64,000 bases of DNA from JAHBXL01 sp964409775 (lineage in GTDB: Bacteria; Planctomycetota; Phycisphaerae; Phycisphaerales; UBA1924), in contig CAYPEI010000014.1 of assembly GCA_964409775.1 (NCBI GenBank), positions 31,315 through 95,314 of the forward strand, in the 5' to 3' direction. A model generated the notes under the pieces. That model was not told the DNA's origin. It made no database searches and worked only from the letters and a program-made list of their open reading frames with translations. Each line of letters starts with the position of its first letter. Positions within the stretch are counted from its first letter, which is position 1. Shown here in pieces: positions 23,665 through 33,000 of the stretch. The translations under genes were made by a program, and so were the position numbers.

Positions 23665-25113
23665 TCAGGCCATCCGGACCCACCTGAAGAGCGTGCGGAG
23701 GTTGGGCGGCTTGCCGTACATGAGGACGCCGACGCGGAAGATCTTGGCGCTGACCCATGCGCAGAACGCGGCGGTGAGGACGCCGATGAGGATGGAGACC
23801 CAGACCTGCCATGCGGGGGGCGGCTCTGCGCCGGTGATGCGGATGACCATGACGAAGGGGTTGATGCCGGGGATGAAGGACAGCACCTGGGCGAAGGCGG
23901 AGTTGGGTGCGCGGCTGATGGGGAGCCAGAGGAGCCAGGGCGTCATGACGACGAGCATGACGGGGGTCATGAGCGTCTGGGCTTCGCGGAGTTCGGTGAC
24001 CGCGCTGCCGATCGCCGCGAACATGGAGCCGATGATGAAGTAGGCGATGAGGAAGAAGAGGATCATGTAGACGATCGCGAAGGGATCGACGAGGTGTCCC
24101 ATGCTGAAGGCGATCAGGCCGGCGATGCCCATGCCGGAGTAGATGACGAGGATGAGCAGGCCGACGCACAACTGCCCGGTGATCTTGCCGAGCATGAGTT
24201 GGAGGGGCGAGACCGCGGAGAGGATGACCTCCATGACGCGGCTGCTCTTTTCCTCGATGGTGGTGGTGAGGAGCATCTGTCCGCTGGACATGACGGCGAT
24301 GAGGAGGAGGGCCATGAACGCCGCGGGGATCATCATCTGGAGCGGCCCCGCGCTGGACTTCTCGCCGGTGGCGGTGACGACCTTCTCGGCGGCGCCGGGG
24401 GTGGAGAGGAGTTTGCGGATGTCCTCGGCCTTGAGCCCTGCGGCGGCGAAACGGGGATCGGTGACGACCCGTGCGTCGACGATGGCGTCGCCGATGCGTC
24501 GGTGGATGCGCTCGCGGATCTCGAAGTCGACCTTCTCGGGCCAGAAGGACTGGATCTCGTCGTAGCCGCCGCCGGGCTTTCCGAACACGGCTTCCCGCGG
24601 CACGATCACCAGGCCGATGGTCGCGTCGGGCAGGCCCGGGCGCTTGTCGGCGGCGTGGATGTCGGTGCGGCCGAGGGCATCCTTGACGGACTGGATCGTG
24701 GCGTCGTCGGTGCCGGCGGGGAGCAGGTCGATGGAGATCCGGCCGATCTTGGCGATGGCCTTGTCGATCTCGCCCTCGACCATGCCGCGGGCCATGGCTT
24801 TCTGTGAGGGATCGATGGGCATCTGCTCGAGGGACTTGTCCATGGCCTGGGCGAGGGCGGCCTGGACCTTTGCCTTTTCGGCGGCGGCCGCGGCGGGGGA
24901 GAAGCGATCGACGATGCCGGGGCCGGCGACGCCGGTGCGGTCGACGACGGCGAGTTTTCCGGTGAGTTGGGGGCCCTTGAGGTTGCGGGTGAGGGCGATG
25001 CCGCCGATGGCGACGACCATGATCACCGGCGTGAGGAGCACGCCGATGATGAAGCCCTTGGTCAGGACCGTGGAGGAAAACTCACGCCAGGCGATCTGGA
25101 GCACTCGGATCAC
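23665..25113 (-). CDS. ABC-2 type permease (NatB-like)
   Basis: A 482-residue permease of the ABC-2 type. One N-terminal helix (GFIIGVLLTPVIMVVAIGGI) is followed by a large extracytoplasmic domain of about 200 residues and then five or so helices (FMALLLIAVMSSGQMLLTTT, KITGQLCVGLLILVIY, IVYMILFFLIAYFIIGSM). The conserved TTTIEEKSSRVMEVILSAVS segment is typical of NatB and related exporters. Its start overlaps the ATPase stop by four bases (ATGA), so the two are translationally coupled and form one transporter. The likely cargo is Na+ or a small compound; the sequence does not decide. Confidence 0.9.
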   Translation of the reverse strand: MIRVLQIAWREFSSTVLTKGFIIGVLLTPVIMVVAIGGIALTRNLKGPQLTGKLAVVDRTGVAGPGIVDRFSPAAAAAEKAKVQAALAQAMDKSLEQMPIDPSQKAMARGMVEGEIDKAIAKIGRISIDLLPAGTDDATIQSVKDALGRTDIHAADKRPGLPDATIGLVIVPREAVFGKPGGGYDEIQSFWPEKVDFEIRERIHRRIGDAIVDARVVTDPRFAAAGLKAEDIRKLLSTPGAAEKVVTATGEKSSAGPLQMMIPAAFMALLLIAVMSSGQMLLTTTIEEKSSRVMEVILSAVSPLQLMLGKITGQLCVGLLILVIYSGMGIAGLIAFSMGHLVDPFAIVYMILFFLIAYFIIGSMFAAIGSAVTELREAQTLMTPVMLVVMTPWLLWLPISRAPNSAFAQVLSFIPGINPFVMVIRITGAEPPPAWQVWVSILIGVLTAAFCAWVSAKIFRVGVLMYGKPPNLRTLFRWVRMA

Positions 25114-26102
25114 TTGCCAGCCTCCTCTCCGCCGGTGGCGCCGACGGCGGCGCGGAGGGTCTCGGCCTCCTCGTGGCTGGCCCCGGAACCTTCGACCAGC
25201 GAGATGAAGACGTCTTCGAGCGTGACGCGCTTGAGTTCGACGCGGCGGATGGGCGCCTCGCGGACGATGGCGCCCATGACCTCGCGGGGATCGGCGTGGT
25301 CTTCGAGGTGGAGTTCGAATCCGTCGCGGGTGGGCTGGATGCGGCTGATGCCGCGGACGGTCTCGAGCCGGAGTTCGGCGGTCGAGCCGTCACCGTTCGC
25401 GGCGGGCTCGACGATGATGGTGCGCGGGTCGAAGCGGTCGCGGATCTCGCCGAGGGTGGCATCGAGGACCTTTACGCCCTGGTGGATCATGAACACGCGG
25501 TCGCAGAGTTGCTCGGCCTCGTACATGGCGTGGGTGGAGAAGATGATGGTTCGCCCGGCGCGGTGCTGCTCGTCGATGAGCGTCCGCATCAGTCGGCGAT
25601 TGACCGGGTCGAGTCCGGAGAAGACCTCGTCGAGGATGAGCAGGTCGGGCTCGTGGATGACGGCGGCGATGAACTGGACCTTCTGCTGCATGCCCTTGGA
25701 GAGTTCCTCGCAGCGCTTGCGTGCGTTCTCGGCCAGGCCCATGCGGTCGAGCCAGCCGTGGACCTTGCGCTTGAGTGCGGCGCCGCCGTCCACGCCCTTG
25801 AGGCGGGCCATGTAGGTGAGGAAGGCGGCGACCTTCATCTTGCGGTAGACGCCGCGTTCTTCGGGGAGGTAGCCGATTCGGTCCTTGCTGCGGTCGGCGC
25901 TGGGCTGGCCGAGGACGGAGAGTTCGCCGGAGTCGGGGAAGATGATCGACATGATCATCCGGATGGTGGTGGTCTTGCCTGCGCCGTTGGGGCCGATGAA
26001 GCCGCACAGCGAGCCGGTCGGGACGACCAGGTGGAGATCGCGCACGGCGACCTTGGGTCCGAAGGTCTTGGTCAGTCCGGAGATGACGACGGCGTTGGTC
26101 AT
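25110..26102 (-). CDS. ABC transporter ATPase (NatA-like)
   Basis: A 330-residue ABC ATPase. Walker A is GPNGAGKTT (37-45), the signature is LSKGMQQKVQ, and Walker B LLILDEVFSGLDP is followed by the H-loop in IIFSTHAMYEAEQL. After about residue 220 comes a C-terminal extension (IIVEPAANGDGSTAELRL, EVMGAIVREAPIRRVELK) common in drug- and Na+-export ATPases. It is the first gene of a two-gene operon with the overlapping permease gene. The stretch upstream holds a short repeat at 26121-26155. Confidence 0.94.
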   Translation of the reverse strand: MTNAVVISGLTKTFGPKVAVRDLHLVVPTGSLCGFIGPNGAGKTTTIRMIMSIIFPDSGELSVLGQPSADRSKDRIGYLPEERGVYRKMKVAAFLTYMARLKGVDGGAALKRKVHGWLDRMGLAENARKRCEELSKGMQQKVQFIAAVIHEPDLLILDEVFSGLDPVNRRLMRTLIDEQHRAGRTIIFSTHAMYEAEQLCDRVFMIHQGVKVLDATLGEIRDRFDPRTIIVEPAANGDGSTAELRLETVRGISRIQPTRDGFELHLEDHADPREVMGAIVREAPIRRVELKRVTLEDVFISLVEGSGASHEEAETLRAAVGATGGEEAGK

Positions 26103-26120
26103 GGGGAGGGAAAGGCTAGC

Positions 26121-26155
26121 AGGAGTGCGGAATGCGGAATGCGGAGTGCGGATTG
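26121..26155. repeat. Short-word repeat (gcggaat type) before prfA
   Basis: Successive words gtgcggaat, gcggaat, gcggagt, gcggatt form a 35-bp run between the divergent ABC ATPase and prfA genes. It is one more of the reiterated repeats that sit in single gaps of this region. Confidence 0.65.
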
Positions 26156-26258
26156 AAAAGGTGGGGTGGGGGTCTGTGGCGCCCGGTGCAGGCGTGGGAG
26201 TCGGTCGGCGGGACTTTCAAACAGCAATCCGTGTATTCGGAAATCGCTACCATCGCCC

Positions 26259-27356
26259 ATGCCCTCGACCGCACTGCCGCCTGCCCTATTTGCCCGTCTT
26301 GACGAGTTGTCGAAGCAACTCGACGAGATGGAGGCGAAGATGGGCGATCCGGACTTTGTGACCGATCACAAGGCGGTGCGTGAACTTTCGATCAAGAAGG
26401 CCGCGATCGAGGGGATGGTGGGGGACTACCGCACGTACAAGTCATTGGTGAAAGAAACGGAGGAGTTGCGGGGTGCGGTCTCGGGCGCGGGAGGGGACAA
26501 GGAGTTTGCGGAGTTGGCGCGGGCGGAACTGCCGGCGGTCGAAGCGCGGGCGGAGTCGCTGATCGAGAGGATCAAGTCGGCGCTGGTGAACGCGGAGGAC
26601 CGGGCGGTGGGGTCGGTGATGCTGGAGATCCGGGCAGGGACGGGGGGCGATGAGGCGTGCCTGTGGGCACGGGACCTTCTGGAGATGTATCAGAAGTATG
26701 CGGGGCGGAAGGGGTGGGCGTTCGAGGTTCTGGAACTGACGCCGGAGCCGGGCGTGGGCGGCATCCGCGCGGCGGTGATCAATGTTCGCGGCGAGGGCGT
26801 GTGGAGCGAACTGGCGTTTGAGGCGGGGGTGCATTCGGTGAAGCGGGTGCCGGCGACGGAGGCGCAGGGACGGATTCACACGTCGACGGCGACGGTGGCC
26901 GCGCTGCCGGAGCCGGAAGAGGTTCAGGTGAAGATCGACTGGAACAACGACGTGTTTGAGGATGTGACGACGTCGCAGGGGCCGGGCGGGCAGAACGTGA
27001 ACAAGGTGGCGACGGCGGTGAAACTGGTTCACAAGCCGACGGGGATTGAAGTGAAGATGCAGGAGAGCAAGAGTCAGCAGCAGAACCGTGCCGCGGCGAG
27101 GCGGCTGCTGATGGCGCGGGTGTATGAGATGGAGCGGCGGAAGGCGCACGAGGCGCGGTCGAGCGCGCGGCGGGAGCAGATCGGGAGCGGGGAGCGGAGC
27201 GAGAAGATCCGGACGTATCGCTTCAAGGACGGGATCGTCGCGGATGAGCGGCTGCCGGGCGAGTATCCGGTGCGGGACATCGTGGCGGGGGATATGGGGA
27301 AGTTGTTCAAGGATCTTGTGGAGCAGGAGACGACGCGGAGGCTTGGGGAACTTTGA
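26259..27356 (+). CDS. prfA: Peptide chain release factor 1
   Basis: RF1 reads UAA and UAG and releases the finished peptide. The 365-residue protein shows the anticodon-like tripeptide PAT inside KRVPATEAQGRIHTST, which distinguishes it from RF2 (SPF), and the catalytic GGQ in SQGPGGQNVNKV (243-245) that enters the peptidyl transferase centre. Length and order of domains are normal: an N-terminal helical domain, GTGGDEACLWARDLL, then domains 2 to 4. The start is ATG 26259 (MPSTALPPALFARLDEL); the frame extends upstream but without family similarity. The usual partner prmC is not adjacent. Confidence 0.97.
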   Translation: MPSTALPPALFARLDELSKQLDEMEAKMGDPDFVTDHKAVRELSIKKAAIEGMVGDYRTYKSLVKETEELRGAVSGAGGDKEFAELARAELPAVEARAESLIERIKSALVNAEDRAVGSVMLEIRAGTGGDEACLWARDLLEMYQKYAGRKGWAFEVLELTPEPGVGGIRAAVINVRGEGVWSELAFEAGVHSVKRVPATEAQGRIHTSTATVAALPEPEEVQVKIDWNNDVFEDVTTSQGPGGQNVNKVATAVKLVHKPTGIEVKMQESKSQQQNRAAARRLLMARVYEMERRKAHEARSSARREQIGSGERSEKIRTYRFKDGIVADERLPGEYPVRDIVAGDMGKLFKDLVEQETTRRLGEL

Positions 27357-27411
27357 ATCGCGGGTGAGTGGCGTTGGACCGGCGCCGCCGCCGCGGGGCG
27401 GGTGAACGAGA

Positions 27412-28167
27412 TCAGCGGGCGACTCCGAGGTGCGCGGCGAGGTCGGCGCGGAGGCACTCGACTTCGCTCCGGAGGCGTTCGAGCCCTGCATCGGGGCCGA
27501 GCGCTTTGAGTTCGTGGTAGGGGATGGGCTTTCCGAATGAGACGCCGATGCGGTGCCCGAAGAGGCGCGGGAAGTGGCTGGTGCGGGGCCAGGAGTCGAA
27601 GGCGCCCTCGATGGCCGCGGGCATGACGTCGACCTTGGCGCGGGAGAGCAGGACCCATGCGCCGCGCTTGAACTGCCGGATGTGACCATCGGGGGAGCGT
27701 GTGCCCTCGGGGAAGATGAGCGTGAGGCGGCCCTTCTTGAGTTCGGCGATGGCCGTGCGGATCGCGGCGGCGTCGCCCTCGTCTTCCTTGATGGGGATCG
27801 AGCCGAGGCCGAGGAGGAGTTGCTTCAACCCGGGGACTTTGAAAAGTCCTTCGCGCGCGATGGAGGCCATGTTGCGGGTGCGGAAGGCGATGCCGATGAC
27901 CGGGGGGTCCCAGTGGGACTGGTGATTGGCGACGACGAGCAGGCCTCCGGCGGGCGGCAGATTGGAGGAGCCGTAGAAGCGCAGCCTGAAGAGGAGCGTG
28001 GCGATGACCATGACCACCCAGTAGCAGAATCGGTAGAAGGTGATCTGCCAGAGCGGCTGGGGCGGATCGAGCCTGCGGAGCCGATCGAGGGCCCGGGGCG
28101 GGACGTTCGGCGGCTGGTGCGCGGCGGGGCGCGAGTCGGTGGTGATCGGAGAGTCGGGAGCGTCCAT
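27412..28167 (-). CDS. plsC: 1-acyl-sn-glycerol-3-phosphate acyltransferase
   Basis: Adds the second acyl chain to lysophosphatidate in phospholipid synthesis, at the inner membrane. The 251-residue protein has one N-terminal membrane helix (FYRFCYWVVMVIATLLF), the catalytic HX4D motif in NHQSHWDPP, and the acceptor-binding FPEGTRS. The start is ATG 28167, five bases after the cmk stop, and the two genes (with the isomerase-like gene before them) form an operon. The cmk-plsC pairing is widespread in bacteria, which supports both calls. Confidence 0.93.
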   Translation of the reverse strand: MDAPDSPITTDSRPAAHQPPNVPPRALDRLRRLDPPQPLWQITFYRFCYWVVMVIATLLFRLRFYGSSNLPPAGGLLVVANHQSHWDPPVIGIAFRTRNMASIAREGLFKVPGLKQLLLGLGSIPIKEDEGDAAAIRTAIAELKKGRLTLIFPEGTRSPDGHIRQFKRGAWVLLSRAKVDVMPAAIEGAFDSWPRTSHFPRLFGHRIGVSFGKPIPYHELKALGPDAGLERLRSEVECLRADLAAHLGVAR

Positions 28168-28172
28168 CGGTG

Positions 28173-29003
28173 CTACGCGACAGGGACACGCAGGCGGACC
28201 TGCTCTTCGAGCGCGCTGACGACCTGGTCGAACGTCAGGCTGGAGGTGTCGATCCGGATGGCGTCCTCGGGGCACATGAGGGGTCCGTCGCGGCGGGTAG
28301 AGTCGGAGAGGTCTCGGGCGACGATTTCCTTGAGGAGGGAGGCGAGTTCGGAGGCCTCGCCGCGGATCGAGCCTGCGGCGACCAACTGCTCGAAGCGGCG
28401 TTTGGCGCGCACCTCGGCGGAAGCATCGAGATAGAACTTCACATTGGCATCGGGGAAGACGATCGAGCCCTGGTCGCGGCCCTCGGTCACGAGCCTGGGG
28501 TGGGCGGAGCCGATGGCCCGCTGCTTGCGGACCATGTCGCGGCGGAGGGCGGGGATGGCGGAGACGGGCGAGACGAGGCGTGTGACATCGGCCTCGCGGA
28601 TGCGGCTCATCATGGAGCGGCCGGCGCAGATGAGTTCGGGCGGGTCCGTGGTCCAGTCGAAGCGCATGTCCTGGGCGGCGACCTTGGCGACGAGTTCGTC
28701 AGGTGATGCGAGGGTGATTCCGGCGTCGAGGGCGACGGCGGCCGCGGCGCGGTACATCGCCCCGGTGTCGAGGAACTCGAGTCCGAGTCGCTTGGCGAGC
28801 GCCCGGGCGACGGAGGACTTGCCGGTTCCGGCGGGGCCGTCGATGGTGATGATGAGACGCGGGGCAGCGCCTGCGGCGGGCTCCCGGGATGTTGGGCGTT
28901 TGGACATGTCCTCAGCCTCGGCGTGCACCTTCACGCTGACGGGCGCGGCAGGAAGCGGTGGGAGGGATGAGGCTCCACGGAGTGTGGCGGGGTTTGCGGT
29001 CAT
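28173..29003 (-). CDS. cmk: Cytidylate kinase
   Basis: Phosphorylates CMP and dCMP with ATP. The core of about 225 residues has P-loop GPAGTGKSS (56-64), LDTGAMYRAAA, TEGRDQGSIVFPDANVKFYL, and DSTRRDGPL near the lid and C-terminal region. The GRD segment reads GRDQGSIVFP where GRDIGTVVFP is usual. The start at 29003 overlaps the previous stop (ATGA) and has GGAGGTGA upstream, giving a 45-residue N-terminal extension rich in Ala and Pro; an internal ATG at 28907 would give a standard-length enzyme but has a poorly spaced Shine-Dalgarno. Confidence 0.94.
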   Translation of the reverse strand: MTANPATLRGASSLPPLPAAPVSVKVHAEAEDMSKRPTSREPAAGAAPRLIITIDGPAGTGKSSVARALAKRLGLEFLDTGAMYRAAAAVALDAGITLASPDELVAKVAAQDMRFDWTTDPPELICAGRSMMSRIREADVTRLVSPVSAIPALRRDMVRKQRAIGSAHPRLVTEGRDQGSIVFPDANVKFYLDASAEVRAKRRFEQLVAAGSIRGEASELASLLKEIVARDLSDSTRRDGPLMCPEDAIRIDTSSLTFDQVVSALEEQVRLRVPVA

Positions 29004-29833
29004 GGCTGGTCGGTCACCTCCACGCCGACGACGGACTCTAGCACGGCCTTGGAATCGCGGATGCCCTTCTCGGGGTCGCCCTCGCCGCGATAGTCGATGG
29101 CGAGGGTGCCGGTGTAGCCGACGGCGATGACGGTGCGGGTAAACTCGACGAGATCGTAACCCTGATGCTCGGGGCCCTTTTTGCCGCTCTTGAAGCCGAT
29201 CGTGGAGGCGGTGACCGCAGAGGCGTATGGGGTCAGGCGGCGGAGATAGGCAAGGGGGTCGGGGGCGGCGGCGGCGGTCTGGTAGTCGGGGTAGGTGCCG
29301 ATGCGGAAACCGCCGACGCGCTTGATGAGGTCGGTGAGGCGGTCGGGATCGGACGTGACGCCCTTGCCGGACCCGATGAGCAGGTTGACCTCGCGTTTTT
29401 CGGCGACGGACATGACCTTGCGGATCCGCTCGGCGGCGAGGTCGAAGGCGTCGTCTTCGGCCTCGTCGGCATCCTGGGCGATGAACAACGCCGCGGAGTT
29501 GCAGCCGAGGCGGTGGGCGGCCTGAACGACGCGGGTCATGCGCTCGATGGCATCATCGCCCTTGGTGTCGTTGCCGGAGAAGAAGGGCAGGGGCTCGGGC
29601 CGGACGAGGACCAGGCACGGGCAGGAGGCCTTGTCGGCGGCGTCGCGGAGGGCGTCGAGTTGGGGGACATCGGCGCCGGCGAGGAGGTCGGTCGAGACGT
29701 TGAGGCCGTGGAGGCCGAGGGTTTCGCGGACGTATCGGGGCAGGTCGCGCAGGAGCATGGATCCGGCGGCGGGGCGACCCGGCTTGAGCCAGAGTTTGGA
29801 GCGGAGGGAGCCTGCGGCCAGCGTCAGCAGCAT
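29000..29833 (-). CDS. Sugar phosphate isomerase/epimerase-like TIM-barrel protein
   Basis: A 277-residue protein that fits the xylose isomerase-like/AP endonuclease 2 superfamily. Repeated strand-helix units are visible (GLHGLNVSTDLLAGAD, SCPCLVLVRPEPL, NSAALFIAQDADEAEDDAFD, VNLLIGSGKGV, GYTGTLAIDYRGEGDPEKGI). The late DYRGEGDPEKGI matches the metal-site end of the barrel, where a Glu usually completes the site. The exact reaction is unknown. It is the first gene of the operon with cmk and plsC, overlapping cmk by four bases. Confidence 0.72.
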   Translation of the reverse strand: MLLTLAAGSLRSKLWLKPGRPAAGSMLLRDLPRYVRETLGLHGLNVSTDLLAGADVPQLDALRDAADKASCPCLVLVRPEPLPFFSGNDTKGDDAIERMTRVVQAAHRLGCNSAALFIAQDADEAEDDAFDLAAERIRKVMSVAEKREVNLLIGSGKGVTSDPDRLTDLIKRVGGFRIGTYPDYQTAAAAPDPLAYLRRLTPYASAVTASTIGFKSGKKGPEHQGYDLVEFTRTVIAVGYTGTLAIDYRGEGDPEKGIRDSKAVLESVVGVEVTDQP

Positions 29834-30076
29834 GGTGCGGACTGTAGCACAAACCCCTGCCGACGCGTCGGGCGGAGCCGGCGGCCGTGCGAAGTGTGGA
29901 TGACCGGGGCCCGGCGCTCCGGAGGGACCGCACCTCCCAACGCTTTCTCATCGGCAGATGGGGTTCCCGGACGATGAACTTTCGGCTATGCTGTCCGCTT
30001 CGTTTCCGGCGCGGAGTTGCCGGCGTTGGCGGTGGGTCGGGAAGGGGGAGGGGGGCGACACGGAGGTTGCCGCGCG

Positions 30077-33000
30077 ATGCGCCTGGCCAAACTCACTCTG
30101 CACGGATTCAAATCGTTCGCGGACCGCACCGAGTTCACGTTCGAAGAGCCGATCACGGCGATCGTGGGCCCGAACGGGTGCGGGAAGTCCAACGTGGTGG
30201 ACGCGGTGAAGTGGGTGCTGGGCGAGCGGTCCAGCAAGTCGCTTCGCGGCAAGGAGATGATCGACGTCATCTTCGCGGGGTCGGCGGCGCGGAAGCCGCT
30301 GGGCATGGCGGCGGTGACGCTGAGTTTCGAGAACCCGGTGATCGAGCGGAAACTGGTTGCGGCGGAGGCCGCGCTGAGCGATGCGCCGGTGGCGGGCGAG
30401 GAGGCGGGGCCGGAGGCGACTGCGGCGGCTCCGGCCGAGGAGACCGTGGACTCGGTGCTGGACCGGCGGGCGGGGCGGAACCGGGCTCTGCCCATCGACG
30501 CGGACATGGTGGACGTCGAGCGGAGGCTGTACCGTGACGGCACGAGCCAGTACCTGATCAACGGCAAGCGGTGCCGGCTCAGGGACATTGTCGACCTGTT
30601 CCTGGACACGGGGATCGGCGCGGACGCGTACTCGATCATCGAACAGGGCAAGGTCGACGCGATGCTGCTGGCGTCGCCGCAGGAGCGGCGGACGATCTTC
30701 GAGGAGGCGGCGGGGGTCGCGAAGTACAAGGCGCGGCGGATCGAGGCCGAGCGGAAACTTGAGCGTGCGGAGCAGAACCTGACGCTGACTCGCGAGCAAC
30801 TCGCGACGACGGAGCGGCGGCTGCGGATCGTCAAGGGTCAGGCGGCCAAGGCGCGGATCTTCAAGGCACTGGATTCGGAACTGAAGGCGCTGCGCGGGGT
30901 GGTTGCGCTGGATCAGTACGACGCGCTGGAGCAGCGGCTGGCCGGGCTGACGAGCCAACTCGCGGACCTGGACGAGAAGCGGCGGCGTGCGCAGGAGATG
31001 CTGTCGCAACTGGAGCACGGCAAGCAGGAGGCGGAGATCCGCAAGAGCGAACTGGCGGGGGTGCAGCGCCGGGCCGAGTCGGCGCTGCAGGCCGCGCAGC
31101 ACGGGCAGGCGCAGGCGTCGCAGCGACGCGAGATGACGATCAGGTCGATCGAGGAGGCGCGGAGGCAGTCTGAGTCGGATGCGCAGCAGATGGCCGCGGT
31201 CGAGCAGTGGATCGACGAGGTTCGGCGCTCGGTGGAGGAGCAGGCGGCGTCGGTTTCGCGGCTGGGCGAGGAACTGGCGAGGGCGGAATCGTCGCTGGGC
31301 GAGTTGGGGCAGCAGCGGGCCGCGGCGCAGAACTCGCTGGCGGAGGCACGCTCACAGCACTCACAGAAGCGGACGAGCGCGGCGAACATCGACCGGGAGC
31401 GGAGCGCTCTGCTGGCGGCGGTGGAGAGCGACCGGCGGCGTGCCGCGCAGATGCGGGATCAACTCGCCGGGCTGGCATCCAAGGCCGCGAGCACCAAGAC
31501 CGAGCATGAGGCGTTGAGCGAACGGGAACAGGAAGCGGTCGCGGCGTGCGCCCGATCGCGTGAGGCGATCGCGGCGACGAAGACCGCGCTGGATGAAGCC
31601 GCGGCATCGCGTCAGCGGCTGACCGCCGACCGGCAGGGGCTGGCGAAGTCCGCCGATGAACTCCAGCAGGACCTGGTGCGGCTGGACAGCCGGCGCGCGA
31701 CGCTGCAGGAGATGCACGACCGGCACGCGGGCATGGGGGAGGCGGTCCGGTTTGTGCTGGAGGCGCGGGCGGGCGGGCGCGGATTCGACGGCGTGGCGGG
31801 GGTCCTGGCGGACCTGGTCGAGACCGACACGGCACACGCGGCGAGCGTCGAGGCCGCGCTGGGGCCGAGCCTGCAGGCGCTGGTGGTGCCGACGCTGCTG
31901 GAGATTCCCAGCGCCGAGGAACTCGGCACGCTTCCGGGGCGCGTTTCGTTCGTGCCGATGCAGACGCTCGGCGAGGCGATGGGCAGCGCGCCCGCGGAGC
32001 CGACGGAGGAGGAGCGGAACGCGACGGTGGTCGGGGTGATCGGCGGCGCGTTCGGTCATGTCTCGCGGCTGCGCGACATGGTGCGTCCCGCACCTGGCGC
32101 GCCGGCGGGCGCGGCGAGCCTGCTGAACCGCCTGCTGGGGCGCACGTTCCTGGTGCGCGACCTTGATGCGGCGATGCTGCTGAAGGCCGCGCCGGACGGG
32201 GCCGATGCGAGGTTTGTCACCGCGGACGGACGCGTGATGGAGGCGGACGGGCGGGTGCTGGCGGGCCCCATGACGGCGGACGCGGCGGCGGGCGGGGGCG
32301 GCGGCGTGCTGCAGCGGGCGACCGAACTCTCGGACCTGAACGCGCGTGTCGGGGATGCTCGTGAACGGCTCGAAACCGAGCGGGCAGCGCTGGCCGGAGT
32401 CGATGAGCAGGCCGCGGCGGCGTCGCAGCGAGAAGGTGAACTCCGCACGCAGTTTGCGCGGCACGAGCGGGAACTGGTGGGGCTGGATGCGCAGGCGGAG
32501 CGCCTTGCGGCGGACCTGGCGCGGCTGGCGCGGGAGCAGGGCTCGCTGTCGCAGGAGATCGGCGACCTGACCGCGCGGTGCGCCAAGTTGGATGCCGAGC
32601 AGGCGCACACGGCGGAGAAGGCCGAGAGTCTGCGCAGGCTGTACGAGGAGCAGGCGGCGGCGGCGGCCGCGCTGGAAGCGGCGATTGAAGCCGCGCAGAA
32701 GGACGCGGATGCGGCGGCGGAGCGGCTGACGTCGGCGAAGGTCGAGGCGGGGCGCGCGGCCGAGGCGCTGTCGGCGGCGAAACGGGAAAAATCGCGGCTC
32801 GACGACGCGATGGACGAGGCGGAGCGGCGGGCGCGGCACCTGCGCACGCAGATCGAGCAGCGGGCGCAGTCGCTCGCGGCCCATGAACAGTCGCTGACGG
32901 AGTGCGAGGAGGCGATCGTCCGCACCGCGCGAGAGGCCGGGGAAGCGCAGGAGCAACTCCGCGCGGTCGGGGGCCAACTGGTGCAGGCCGTGAAACTCAC

